Source: JACVRX01 sp046726315
GTDB lineage: Bacteria; Actinomycetota; Actinomycetes; Jiangellales; Jiangellaceae
Length of the DNA: 64,000 bases
Reading direction: 5' to 3'
Assembly (NCBI GenBank): GCA_046726315.1
Contig: JBKPAG010000001.1
Coordinates: forward strand, 124,001-188,000
The notes under the pieces are model-generated. The model saw nothing but the letters and a program-made list of their open reading frames with translations. It searched no databases and had not been told where the DNA came from. Shown here piece by piece: positions 33,839 to 42,413 of this stretch (the stretch's first letter is position 1; every line of letters begins with the position of its first letter). A program made the position numbers and the translations under genes.

Positions 33839-34905
33839 TTCAGTACCTCCACCAGCGCGTCGCGGAACGCGGCCATTTCCTCCGGCGTGCCGACCGTTAC
33901 CCGAAGGAAGCCCTCCGGTCCGGTCTCCCGGACCAACACACCGTGATCGAGCAGTCCCTGCCAGACGGCGTGCCGGTCCTCGAATCGCCCGACGAGCACG
34001 AAATTCGCGTCGGAGTCGGGCACGATGAGGCCCTGGTCGCGCAGCCACTGCGCAATCTTGTCTCGGTCGATGCGGATGGCCTCGACCTTCGCCAACAACT
34101 CGTGCGCATGTGCCAGCGCCACCCGAGCGACAGCCTGAGTCACCGACGAGAGGTGATACGGCAGCCGAACCACCTGGACTGCCGAGACGATGTCCGGCCC
34201 CGCGGCCAGATAGCCGAGCCTGGCGCCGGCAAAAGCGAAAGCCTTGCTCATCGTGCGGACGACGACCAGCCGTGGATGGTCGTCCAACAGCGTGATGGCG
34301 CTCGGCGTGCCCGTCCGTCGAAATTCGGCGTACGCCTCGTCGAGGACGACGATCCCGGCGCAAGCATCGTGCAGGGTGGCCACGATCTCCAGCGGCAGAG
34401 CGGTGCCGGTCGGGTTGTTGGGCGAGGCAAGCAACACCACGCTCGGGCGATGTTGACGCACCTGCTCGAGCGCATGGGCCGCGTCGATGCCGAAATCCTC
34501 GTCACGTCTGCCGGTCACCCACGTCGTCGAGGTGTTGCACGCGTACTCCGGATACATCGAATACGTCGGCGCGAACGACAACGCCGTTCGGCCGGGCCCC
34601 CCGAAGGCCTGCAGCAGCTGAAGCATGACCTCGTTGGAACCGTTGGCGGCCCACACCCGGCTCTCGTCCAGCCCGTGACCCAGGTATGAGGCAAGGTCGC
34701 GCCGGAGCGCCCTGGCGTCCCGGTCCGGATACCGGTTCAGCCCGCGAAGCACGTCCCCCACTGCGCTGGCCGCATAAGCCACCATGGCTTCTGACGGCGG
34801 ATAGGGGTTCTCGTTGACGTTGAGCCGCACCGGCACGTCCACCATCGGCGCCCCGTACGGGGCCCGGCCGCGCAATTCATCTCGCAGCGGCGGTGCGCCG
34901 CCCAT
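33835..34905 (-). CDS. hisC: Histidinol-phosphate aminotransferase
   Basis: 356 residues from ATG 34905; the codon before is a GTG that would give GTGA coupling with hisD, so either may be used. Fold-type I PLP enzyme: RLNVNENPYPPSEA near the start, NGSNEVMLQLLQAFGGPG, LASPNNPTGTALPLE, IVVLDEAYAEF, PLP Lys in RTMSKAFAFAGARLGYL, and the substrate Arg near the C-terminus (GFLRVTVGTPEE). Transfers the amino group from glutamate. Confidence 0.95.
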   Translation of the reverse strand: MGGAPPLRDELRGRAPYGAPMVDVPVRLNVNENPYPPSEAMVAYAASAVGDVLRGLNRYPDRDARALRRDLASYLGHGLDESRVWAANGSNEVMLQLLQAFGGPGRTALSFAPTYSMYPEYACNTSTTWVTGRRDEDFGIDAAHALEQVRQHRPSVVLLASPNNPTGTALPLEIVATLHDACAGIVVLDEAYAEFRRTGTPSAITLLDDHPRLVVVRTMSKAFAFAGARLGYLAAGPDIVSAVQVVRLPYHLSSVTQAVARVALAHAHELLAKVEAIRIDRDKIAQWLRDQGLIVPDSDANFVLVGRFEDRHAVWQGLLDHGVLVRETGPEGFLRVTVGTPEEMAAFRDALVEVLK

Positions 34906-36227
34906 CACCGGAACCTGGCGTGAACCGCCGCGGCGTGGGCGGGCAGATCTTCCACTGCGGCCAGAGCGGCGACATGGTGGGCTGCGCCTGCCAGCGCGGG
35001 TCGGTCGTACTCGACGACGTGGATGCTGCGCAGGAACGACTGCACCGACAGGCCGCCGGAGTGCCGAGCACATCCCCCGGTCGGGAGGACATGGTTGGAC
35101 CCCGCGCAATAGTCGCCGAGGCTTACCGGGGCCCACGGTCCGACGAACACGGCACCGGCGTTGCGGATCCGGGCGGCAACGCGGGCCGCGTCTCGAGTCT
35201 GTACCTCCACGTGTTCTGCGGCATAACCATTGACGACGCGCAACCCCTGGTCCAGATCGTCGACCAGCACCAGACCGGACTGCCGGCCGGACAGTGCGGT
35301 CCGGACTCGCTCGACATGCTTGGTGGCCGCCACCTGTTCCTGGAGCTCCTGCTCGACCTCAGCGGTCAGCGACTCGCTGTCTGTCACCAGGATGCTCACC
35401 GAGAGCGGGCCGTGCTCGGCCTGGCTGAGCAGGTCGGCGGCAACGTGCCCAGGATCGGCGGTGTCGTCGGCGAGAACCAGGATCTCGGTCGGGCCGGCCT
35501 CGACATCTATGCCGATCACGCCGCGGAGCAGCCGCTTGGCGGCCGTGACGTATTCGTTGCCTGGTCCGCTGACAGCGTCGGCCGGCGGGCACACCAGCGC
35601 GCCGGCGTCGTCACGGACCCCGTAGGCGAACATCGCGATTGCCTGTGCCCCACCGACTGCGTAGACCTCGTCCACCCCCAGCAACGCGCAGGCAGCCAGG
35701 ATCGCCGGGTGGGGACGGCCGCCGCAGTCGCGCTGGGGTGGGCTCGCCACCGCAAGGCTCTCCACCCCGGCGACCTGGGCGGGGACGACGTTCATCACGA
35801 CGCTGCTGGGCAGCACCGCCAGCCCGCCGGGGACGTAGAGGCCCACGCGCTGGATGGGAACCCAGCGTTCGGTGACGGTACCGCCGTCGACGATCTCGGT
35901 GGCGACGTCAGCCCGCTGTTGGTCGGTGTGGACTCTGCGTGCCCTGGCGATGGACTCGTCTAATGCCGTCCGCACCGACGGGTCGAGGCTGGTGAGGGCG
36001 GACTCCAGCGCCGACTCGGGCACACGCGGGTCGAGCAGCTCGACGCGGTCGAAGCGTGCGGTGAACTCGCGCACCGCGGCGAGTCCGCGCTCCTGTACGT
36101 CGGCGCAAATCTGCCCCACCGGTCCGAGAACCGATTGGACGTCCACCGGCGACCGCGGTATCAGCGCGCGGTAGTCCAGCGTCTCGCCCGCGGCGAGTCT
36201 GCCGCGCAGGTCGAGGCGCCGGATCAC
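34905..36227 (-). CDS. hisD: Histidinol dehydrogenase
   Basis: 440 residues from GTG 36227. Last two oxidation steps to histidine; zinc enzyme. Family blocks: YVPGGLAVLPSSVVMNVVPA, VYAVGGAQAIAMFAYG, GPGNEYVTAAKRLLRG, IDVEAGPTEILVLADDTAD, AADLLSQAEHGPLS, SLGDYCAGSNHVLPTGG. First gene of the his operon (hisD-C-B-H-methyltransferase...). A 150-bp divergent gap to ybaK presumably carries the his promoter; no convincing leader peptide was seen. Confidence 0.97.
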   Translation of the reverse strand: MIRRLDLRGRLAAGETLDYRALIPRSPVDVQSVLGPVGQICADVQERGLAAVREFTARFDRVELLDPRVPESALESALTSLDPSVRTALDESIARARRVHTDQQRADVATEIVDGGTVTERWVPIQRVGLYVPGGLAVLPSSVVMNVVPAQVAGVESLAVASPPQRDCGGRPHPAILAACALLGVDEVYAVGGAQAIAMFAYGVRDDAGALVCPPADAVSGPGNEYVTAAKRLLRGVIGIDVEAGPTEILVLADDTADPGHVAADLLSQAEHGPLSVSILVTDSESLTAEVEQELQEQVAATKHVERVRTALSGRQSGLVLVDDLDQGLRVVNGYAAEHVEVQTRDAARVAARIRNAGAVFVGPWAPVSLGDYCAGSNHVLPTGGCARHSGGLSVQSFLRSIHVVEYDRPALAGAAHHVAALAAVEDLPAHAAAVHARFR

Positions 36228-36377
36228 CCGTCGAGTCTAGGTGGGCCACGTGGGCACCCGGCCGGCCGCCCGGATGCCAAGACATCGAGCCCAGAGACTG
36301 AGACCGTGAACGCACCGCCTCGCGATTGTGGTCTCCACGTGACCGGCCGACCCAGCGTTGCGGCAGGATGGAGCCCG

Positions 36378-36881
36378 ATGGGCACGTCGAGGGGGGCAGC
36401 GACGAATGCCGTCACACCGGCCATGACCGCATTGAGCCGGTCCGGGGTGGCATTCACAGTTCACCGCTATCAGCACGATCCAGCCGCAGTGTCGTACGGC
36501 TTGGAAGCCGCCCATGCCTTGGCGGTGCCGGCTGAGCGGGTCTTCAAGACCCTGCTCGCCGATGTGGACGGAAACCTGATCGTCGCCGTGGTGCCGGTGG
36601 TCGGGTCGCTCGACCTCAAGGCGCTGGCCGCCGCCAGTGGTGGCAAGCGCGCCAGCATGGCCGCATCCGCGGCGGCCGAGCGGGCGACTGGCTACCTCGT
36701 CGGCGGGATCAGTCCATTCGGTCAGCGCCGTCGGTTGCCGACCGTCGTGGACAAGAGCGCGACCGATTTCGACACGGTTTATGTCTCAGCCGGCCGGCGT
36801 GGGCTCGACCTTGAGCTGGCTCCCGCGGACCTGATCCGCCTCACGGGGGCGACGACGGCACGGATCGGTCGGCACGGCTGA
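36378..36881 (+). CDS. ybaK: YbaK-type Cys-tRNA(Pro) deacylase
   Basis: 167 residues from ATG 36378 (GGAG just upstream); longer frames run back into the hisD promoter. YbaK/ProX domain: TALSRSGVAFTVHRYQHDPA, YGLEAAHALAVPAERVFKTL (the catalytic Lys of VFKTL), VVPVVGSLDLKALAAASGGKR, GYLVGGISPFGQRRRLPTVV. Hydrolyses Cys mis-charged on tRNA-Pro (trans-editing). Converges on, and overlaps by 41 bp, the next gene. Confidence 0.92.
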   Translation: MGTSRGAATNAVTPAMTALSRSGVAFTVHRYQHDPAAVSYGLEAAHALAVPAERVFKTLLADVDGNLIVAVVPVVGSLDLKALAAASGGKRASMAASAAAERATGYLVGGISPFGQRRRLPTVVDKSATDFDTVYVSAGRRGLDLELAPADLIRLTGATTARIGRHG

Positions 36882-37440
36882 GACCCTGGGCTGCGGATGC
36901 CGACCGCCATCGGCTCTGGTTGTTGCCGAGCAGACACATCAGCAGCACCGAGGCGACGGCGGTGATCGGCCACATCAGCAGCAGGCCGGTGGCTCCCAGG
37001 CTGAGCGGGAAAACCAGCTCAGTGCCGTCAGCGATGTCCTCGGGTGCTCCGTTGATCGGATCGGGACCGAGCAGCACACCCAGCCGCCACGCCACGACGC
37101 TGCCGAACAACCCAGCCACCGCAAGCGCGCACACAGTCGCGATGGGGCGATGCCGGTGGCGGGTGAAGATCACCAAGGCGATCAGCACACCAGCCACGCC
37201 GGCGATCATTGCGAACCAGGCGTCGGCGCCGAACCGGCTCTCGCCCACTGGTTCCGAGGGCTGCAGCTCGCCCGCGACCATCTCGACGGCGAACGGTGGG
37301 GCAAGCAACCACCACAGCACTCCGACAAGTAGGCCGGTGGCGAGGCAGACCACCGTCGTCTCGACGACGACCCGGCGCGTGGACGGGGGCCGACCGCGAG
37401 TTCGGCGGCGGTTTTCTCCAGTACTGGTCGCCACACTCAA
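36841..37440 (-). CDS. DUF2567-like membrane protein
   Basis: 199 residues. Basic N-terminus, then four hydrophobic segments: VVVETTVVCLATGLLVGVLW, DAWFAMIAGVAGVLIALVIF, ATVCALAVAGLFGSVVAW and LSLGATGLLLMWPITAVASV. Layout resembles actinobacterial DUF2567 proteins. Start is a TTG in a TTGA overlap with the dnaE stop; GTG two codons on is an alternative. Unknown function; overlaps ybaK at the 3' end on the opposite strand. Confidence 0.6.
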   Translation of the reverse strand: MSVATSTGENRRRTRGRPPSTRRVVVETTVVCLATGLLVGVLWWLLAPPFAVEMVAGELQPSEPVGESRFGADAWFAMIAGVAGVLIALVIFTRHRHRPIATVCALAVAGLFGSVVAWRLGVLLGPDPINGAPEDIADGTELVFPLSLGATGLLLMWPITAVASVLLMCLLGNNQSRWRSASAAQGLSRADRSVPSSPP

Positions 37441-40400
37441 CCGAGACAGGTCGGGCCCAGCAAGGCCTTGAGGTCGCCCATCAGGGCGCTCGAGGGGGCG
37501 ACCCGCAGGGCATCATCCAGGCGCAACACAGTGGTCCGACCGCCGCCGTCCAGGCGGAGATGAACCTCGGTACTGCCTGGGTGCGTGGCGAGGACGTCCC
37601 TGAGCCGCTCGACGACCGGGGCAGTGCACCTGCTCACGGAAATCGTCACGACGACGGGGCCAGCGGGCGCCTCGGCCAGGTCGGGCAGGCTGATCTCGCT
37701 CGCGATGACTTGCGGGGAGTCGTCGCGGCGGTCGACGCGGCCTTTGACGACGACGATGGTGTCCTCGGCGAGTTGCAGAGCGTGCTGCTGGTAGGTGGCC
37801 GGGAACAGCATGACCTCGACCGAACCCTCCAGGTCTTCGACGGTAGCGATCGCCCAGGTGTCACCTCGCCGGGTCACCTTGCGCTGCAACCCGGTGACCA
37901 GCCCGCCGATGGTGACGATAGTGCCGGGCGGGCACTCCTCGTCGTCGGCCAACGACGAGATGCTGTGGTCGGTCGACCGGGACAACACATGGTCGACACC
38001 GAGCAGGGGATGGTCGGAGACGTAGAGGCCGAGCATCTCCCGCTCGTAGCCGAGCTTCACATTCTTGTCCCATTCCGACAGATTGGGCACCGTCACTTCG
38101 AGGCCATGCCGGTCGCCTACGGCCCCGCCGAAAAGGTCGAACTGGCCGATTGCCTCGTTGCGCTTGATATCGAGCACGGCATCGACGGCGGCATCGAAGA
38201 CCGCTGCGAGTGACCGCCGGGAGTATCCGAGTGAGTCAAATGCACCCGCCTTCACCAGTGACTCGACCACCCGCTTGTTACAGACCACGACGGGCACCTT
38301 GTCCATGAAATCCGGGAAGGACTCGAACCGGCCATCGGCGGCGCGCGCAGCGACGATGCCATCGACGACATGGCCACCAACGTTGCGAATGGCCGCCAGG
38401 CCGAACCGCACGTCGGTGCCGACCGGGGTGAAGTCACCTTCGGACTCGTTCACGTCCGGTGGCAAGACCTTGATCCCCATCCGCCGGCATTCGGCCAGGT
38501 AGACCCCGGTGCGGTCCTTGTCGTCGCGGACGCTGGTGAGCAGCGCCGCCATGTACTCGGCCGGATAGTTGGCCTTGAGGAAGGCAGTCCAGTACGAGAT
38601 CAGCCCGTATGCGGCGCTGTGCGCTTTGTTGAACGCATAGTCGGAGAACGGGACCAGCGTGTCCCACAGCGTTTTCACCGCGGCGGCTGAGAAACCGGAT
38701 GCGCGCATGCTGTCGGAGAATGCGACGAACTCCGCGTCGAGCACCTCGCGCTTCTTCTTCCCCATGGCCTTGCGCAAGAGGTCGGCCTTGCCGAGGGAGT
38801 AGCCGGCCACCTTCTGCGCGATCGAGAGAACCTGCTCCTGGTAGACGATCAGGCCGTAGGTCTCGTCCAGGATCTCCGCCAGCGGCTCGGCGAGCTCGGG
38901 ATGTATCGGCGTAATCGGCTGCTTGCCGTTCTTGCGTAATGCGTAGTTGGTGTGCGACTGCGCACCCATCGGCCCCGGGCGGTAGAGCGCGCCGACGGCG
39001 GAGATGTCCTGGAAGCTGTCCGGCTTCATCAGGCGCAGCAGTGAGCGCATCGGACCACCGTCGAGCTGAAACACCCCAAGGGTGTCACCGCGAGAAAGCA
39101 GCTGGTACGTCAGCGGATCGTCCAGCGTCAGGCGGTCGAGGTCAATTGGCTCCTTGCCGTTGCGGACGATGTTTCGGCAGGCGTCGTCGATGACGGTGAG
39201 GTTGCGCAGCCCCAGAAAGTCCATCTTCACCAGGCCAAGCGCCTCGCAGGTCGGGTAGTCGAACTGGGTGATGATGGCGCCGTCCTGCTCCCGCTTCATG
39301 ATCGGAATGTGATTCATCAGCGGCTCGGAGGACATGATCACGCCGGCCGCGTGCACGCCCCACTGGCGTTTGAGGTTCTCCAGCCCATTTGCGGTGTCGA
39401 CGATCTTCTGCACGTCCTGGTCAGCGGCGTAGAGCTCGCGAAACTCAGTCGCCTCGGCATACCGCTTGTCCTGTGGATCGAAGATGCCCGCGAGCGCGAT
39501 GTCCTTGCCCATCACTGCCGGCGGCATTGCCTTGGTGATGCGCTCTCCCATCGCAAACGGGAAGCCCAACACCCGACAGGAGTCCTTTATCGCCTGCTTG
39601 GCCTTGATCGTTCCATAGGTGACGATCTGTGCCACTCGGTCCGGCCCGTACTTGTCGGTGACGTAGCGGATGACGTCGCCACGGCGACGCTCATCGAAGT
39701 CGATGTCGATGTCCGGCATCGACGCCCGTTCCGGGTTGAGGAACCGCTCGAACACCAAGCCGTGCTGGATCGGATCGAGGTCAGTGATCCCCAGTGCATA
39801 CGCGACGATGGCACCCGCTGCCGACCCGCGGCCCGGCCCCACCCGGATACCGCGGGCCTTGGCCCAGCTGATGAAATCGGCCACGACCAGGAAGTACGCC
39901 GGGTAACCCTTGTCGCAGATGACCCCGGTCTCGTATTCGGCCTGGGTGCGCACCCGGTCGGGCACCCCGCGCGGATACCGGCGGTGCAGGCCGCGCTCGA
40001 CCTCCTTGACCAACCACGAGGTCTCGTCCTCACCGTCCGGCACCGGGAAACGCGGCATGAAGTTGGCACCTTCGGTGAACCTGACGTCGCATCGTTCGGC
40101 AATGCGCAGCGTGTTGTCACACGCCTCGGGCAGCTCGGACCAGACCTTGCGCATCTCCGCTGCAGATTTGAGGTAGAAGTCGTCGGCATCGAACCTGAGC
40201 CGGTTGGGGTCGGCCAACGTCGACCCGGACTGTACGCACAGCAACACGGCATGTGCTTCGTGGTCGCGCGGGTAGGTGTAATGCAGATCGTTGGTGGCAA
40301 CCAACGGCAGTCGCAGCTCGCCCGCCAAGCGCAACAGGTCGCCATGGACCCGGCGCTCGACGGCGAGGCCGTGATCCATGAGTTCGACGAAGTAGTTGTC

Positions 40401-40967
40401 CTCCCCGAAGATGTCGCGGAACTCCGCCGCAGCCGCGATCGCGTCACCGTAACGGCCGAGGCGCAGCATGGTCTGCACCTCGCCACTGGGACACCCGGTG
40501 GTGGCGATCAGACCCCCCGAGTAGGTCTGCAACAGCTCCCGGTCTACCCGGGGTTTGAAGTAGAAGCCCTCCAGCGAGGCCAGCGAGGCGAGCCGGAACA
40601 GGTTGTGCATCCCGCCGGTGTTCTCGGCCAGCAACGTCAGGTGGGTATAGGCGCCGCCGCCGGAGACGTCGTCCTCACCGCCGGCGCCCCAGCGCACCCG
40701 GGTTTTGTCGAACCTGCTGGTCCCAGGCGTCAGGTACCCTTCCATACCCACGATGGACTTGACGCCGTGCCGACCGGCTTTCCGGTAGAAGTCGTAGGCG
40801 CCGAAGACGTTGCCGTGGTCGGTCATCGCCAGTGCCGACATGCCCTGGTTCGCTGCCTCGGCGAACAGGTCGTCCAGCCGCGCCGCGCCGTCGAGCATCG
40901 AGTACTCGGTGTGCACATGCAGGTGCGCGAAATTGGCCTCGCTGCTCACGGTGGACAGGTCTGGCAC
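37437..40967 (-). CDS. dnaE: DNA polymerase III alpha subunit
   Basis: Replicative polymerase, 1176 residues (DnaE1 length). N-terminal PHP domain with intact metal ligands (HLHVHTEYSMLDG, AMTDHGNVFG, ATTGCPSGE, VATNDLHY), so it likely proofreads itself as mycobacterial DnaE1 does. Polymerase catalytic Asp in MPDIDIDFDERRR; RVGPGRGSAAGAIVAY, QWGVHAAGVIMSS, KMDFLGLRNLTVIDD; tandem HhH (AVKTLWDTLVPFSDYAFNKA); OB fold near the C-terminus (VTIGGLVTGLQRKVTRRGDT). GTG 40967. The 137 bp upstream hold no recognisable element. Confidence 0.97.
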   Translation of the reverse strand: MPDLSTVSSEANFAHLHVHTEYSMLDGAARLDDLFAEAANQGMSALAMTDHGNVFGAYDFYRKAGRHGVKSIVGMEGYLTPGTSRFDKTRVRWGAGGEDDVSGGGAYTHLTLLAENTGGMHNLFRLASLASLEGFYFKPRVDRELLQTYSGGLIATTGCPSGEVQTMLRLGRYGDAIAAAAEFRDIFGEDNYFVELMDHGLAVERRVHGDLLRLAGELRLPLVATNDLHYTYPRDHEAHAVLLCVQSGSTLADPNRLRFDADDFYLKSAAEMRKVWSELPEACDNTLRIAERCDVRFTEGANFMPRFPVPDGEDETSWLVKEVERGLHRRYPRGVPDRVRTQAEYETGVICDKGYPAYFLVVADFISWAKARGIRVGPGRGSAAGAIVAYALGITDLDPIQHGLVFERFLNPERASMPDIDIDFDERRRGDVIRYVTDKYGPDRVAQIVTYGTIKAKQAIKDSCRVLGFPFAMGERITKAMPPAVMGKDIALAGIFDPQDKRYAEATEFRELYAADQDVQKIVDTANGLENLKRQWGVHAAGVIMSSEPLMNHIPIMKREQDGAIITQFDYPTCEALGLVKMDFLGLRNLTVIDDACRNIVRNGKEPIDLDRLTLDDPLTYQLLSRGDTLGVFQLDGGPMRSLLRLMKPDSFQDISAVGALYRPGPMGAQSHTNYALRKNGKQPITPIHPELAEPLAEILDETYGLIVYQEQVLSIAQKVAGYSLGKADLLRKAMGKKKREVLDAEFVAFSDSMRASGFSAAAVKTLWDTLVPFSDYAFNKAHSAAYGLISYWTAFLKANYPAEYMAALLTSVRDDKDRTGVYLAECRRMGIKVLPPDVNESEGDFTPVGTDVRFGLAAIRNVGGHVVDGIVAARAADGRFESFPDFMDKVPVVVCNKRVVESLVKAGAFDSLGYSRRSLAAVFDAAVDAVLDIKRNEAIGQFDLFGGAVGDRHGLEVTVPNLSEWDKNVKLGYEREMLGLYVSDHPLLGVDHVLSRSTDHSISSLADDEECPPGTIVTIGGLVTGLQRKVTRRGDTWAIATVEDLEGSVEVMLFPATYQQHALQLAEDTIVVVKGRVDRRDDSPQVIASEISLPDLAEAPAGPVVVTISVSRCTAPVVERLRDVLATHPGSTEVHLRLDGGGRTTVLRLDDALRVAPSSALMGDLKALLGPTCLG

Positions 40968-41104
40968 GACGCGGAAGCCTCCTCGGCCGGCAGGGTTGGC
41001 CCGAGTCTAGGTGGCTTCGCGGACAACCCCGGCACGCCCCGCCGGAGGCGCTTGCTTGCCGGTTTGGTGCATTCCAGCTATGCCAAACGGTCGAACGTAC
41101 GCGC

Positions 41105-42061
41105 CTACATCTGCCAGACGGACCGTGCGTTCGCGGCCTCCGCGGCGTCCAATCCGACCGTGATCACCGCGTCCATGATCTGAGCGAGTCCGGCTCGGTC
41201 GAGTGACGGGGCCCGCCGGGCCATGGCGCGCACGATCTCGGCTTCGCGGGCGCGATCCCGGCCGGCATGTCCGCTCACCGGCTTGTGCCGCTGGACCTCA
41301 CCGACGAGCGTGACGCGGTATTCGAGCAGCGCGGCCAGTGCCGCGTCCACCCGATCGATCGCTTCGCGACAACCCGGCAGCGATTGCGGATTGACCTGCC
41401 GCACCACTGGGGTCAGCGTCGTGACCGTTTCCATGACGGCATCGACGTCAGCTGCTTCGGCGTCCTCGCCGAGCCAGACGCCGTCGGCACCGGCCGCCAC
41501 GACCGCGCCGGCCAGCCAGGGTGTCCCGCCCACGTCGACGAGAACCGGCCGACCGGACCGGTCTCGCACCTCATTGACCAGGGCCAGGTCGAGCGTCGTC
41601 CGGCCACCCGAGTACGTGCGGCTGCCGCCTTCGCAGAGCACGACGGCGTCGTTGCCCTCGGCGCGCACGTACTCGACCGACGACAGCCACTCGTCGATAC
41701 TGCAATGCGCACCCCGGTGCAGCACGACCGGCAACCCGGTGCGCCCGACAGCAGCGAGCAAGCGGAAATCCTGCATCCACTCCGCGCCGACGACGACACC
41801 GTCGGCGTACCGCACCACAGCGGGCAGGTCGTCGGCGGAGAAGGGCTCGACCAGGAGGGGGGCGGCAGTCATGTCCCGCGTTCGGGCAAGCGCATCGGCG
41901 GCGCTCGGCCGGCCGTGGTGGCGGCGCAGGCTGACGTGGACGACGTCGGCTCCCCGCCGCGGCCCAGCGAGGACCGGCAGGCGGGTCCCGCCGAAGAGCT
42001 CGGTGCCGATCGGCACGGCACAGTGGCGGCTGGATGCCGACGGGTCTGCTGTTGTGGTCAC
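41105..42061 (-). CDS. Degenerate DAHP-synthase-like domain fused to AroQ chorismate mutase
   Basis: 318 residues from GTG 42061. Residues ~20-220 align with type I-beta DAHP synthases (PLLVEPFSADDLPAVVRYAD, MQDFRLLAAVGRTGLPVVL, CSIDEWLSSVEYV, GGRTTLDLALV) but catalytic landmarks are changed: LKRG is LHRG, CERGIRTY is CEGGSRTY, the metal-His segment DPSHA is DVGGT, and the N-terminal GPCxVE/KPRT is absent or GPRRG. The C-terminal ~85 residues are an AroQ mutase with Arg (CREAIDRVD), Arg/Lys (LLEYRVTLVGEVQRHK) and Arg-Glu (RAREAEIV) kept. So mutase activity is likely; DAHP synthase activity is doubtful. Confidence 0.8.
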   Translation of the reverse strand: MTTTADPSASSRHCAVPIGTELFGGTRLPVLAGPRRGADVVHVSLRRHHGRPSAADALARTRDMTAAPLLVEPFSADDLPAVVRYADGVVVGAEWMQDFRLLAAVGRTGLPVVLHRGAHCSIDEWLSSVEYVRAEGNDAVVLCEGGSRTYSGGRTTLDLALVNEVRDRSGRPVLVDVGGTPWLAGAVVAAGADGVWLGEDAEAADVDAVMETVTTLTPVVRQVNPQSLPGCREAIDRVDAALAALLEYRVTLVGEVQRHKPVSGHAGRDRAREAEIVRAMARRAPSLDRAGLAQIMDAVITVGLDAAEAANARSVWQM

Positions 42062-42413
42062 TGGATGCTGCTCCTCGCTCTGGGGCCCGCACCCGGTGTC
42101 GCTGCCCGAGCCGGCCGTTTCATGACGAAAGGCAGAGGCGACGCCTCTGCCTTCGAGCCGACTCGGGTGGATGCTGCGTCAGGTCGCGCCGACGCCGGCC
42201 GCCCGGGCCGGCTCCCTAAACGCGAAATACGCTTGACGCACGGGCGCGACCCTACGGCTGGCTCGGGCTTTGCGTCCAGCGCGTCGAGACGCCCGTCTCG
42301 GATGTCGAGATCGATCCATTCCCGTTCCGCACCGGGGCGCGCTCTCCCGATTGTGACGATCGTCGTGATGTCTGAGACATGTGTCTACGGCAGCGGATTC
42401 ATCACAACGATCT
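42062..42413. other. 352-bp intergenic region rluD / chorismate mutase fusion
   Basis: No gene found. It holds a perfect 12-bp hairpin (42129-42153) and an operator-like set of TGTCT/AGACA half-sites at 42369-42387 (TGTCTGAGACATGTGTCT). On the - strand a 42-codon ORF starts at about 42382, but it contains a single Trp codon and no ribosome site, so I do not call it a leader peptide. The region presumably carries the promoter of the fusion gene and the 3' end of the rluD message. Confidence 0.5.
42129..42153 (-). terminator. Perfect 12-bp hairpin
   Basis: AAGGCAGAGGCG (42129-42140), one central base, CGCCTCTGCCTT (42142-42153). It lies about 260 bp after the rluD stop and 68 bp before the chorismate-mutase fusion, on the same strand. 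A terminator of the dksA-lspA-rluD transcript or an attenuator of the downstream gene are both possible. Confidence 0.5.

Noticed and set aside
42250..42384. 42-codon ORF as a Trp/Phe leader peptide for attenuation
   Set aside because: Contains a single Trp codon and no cluster of regulatory codons or ribosome site.
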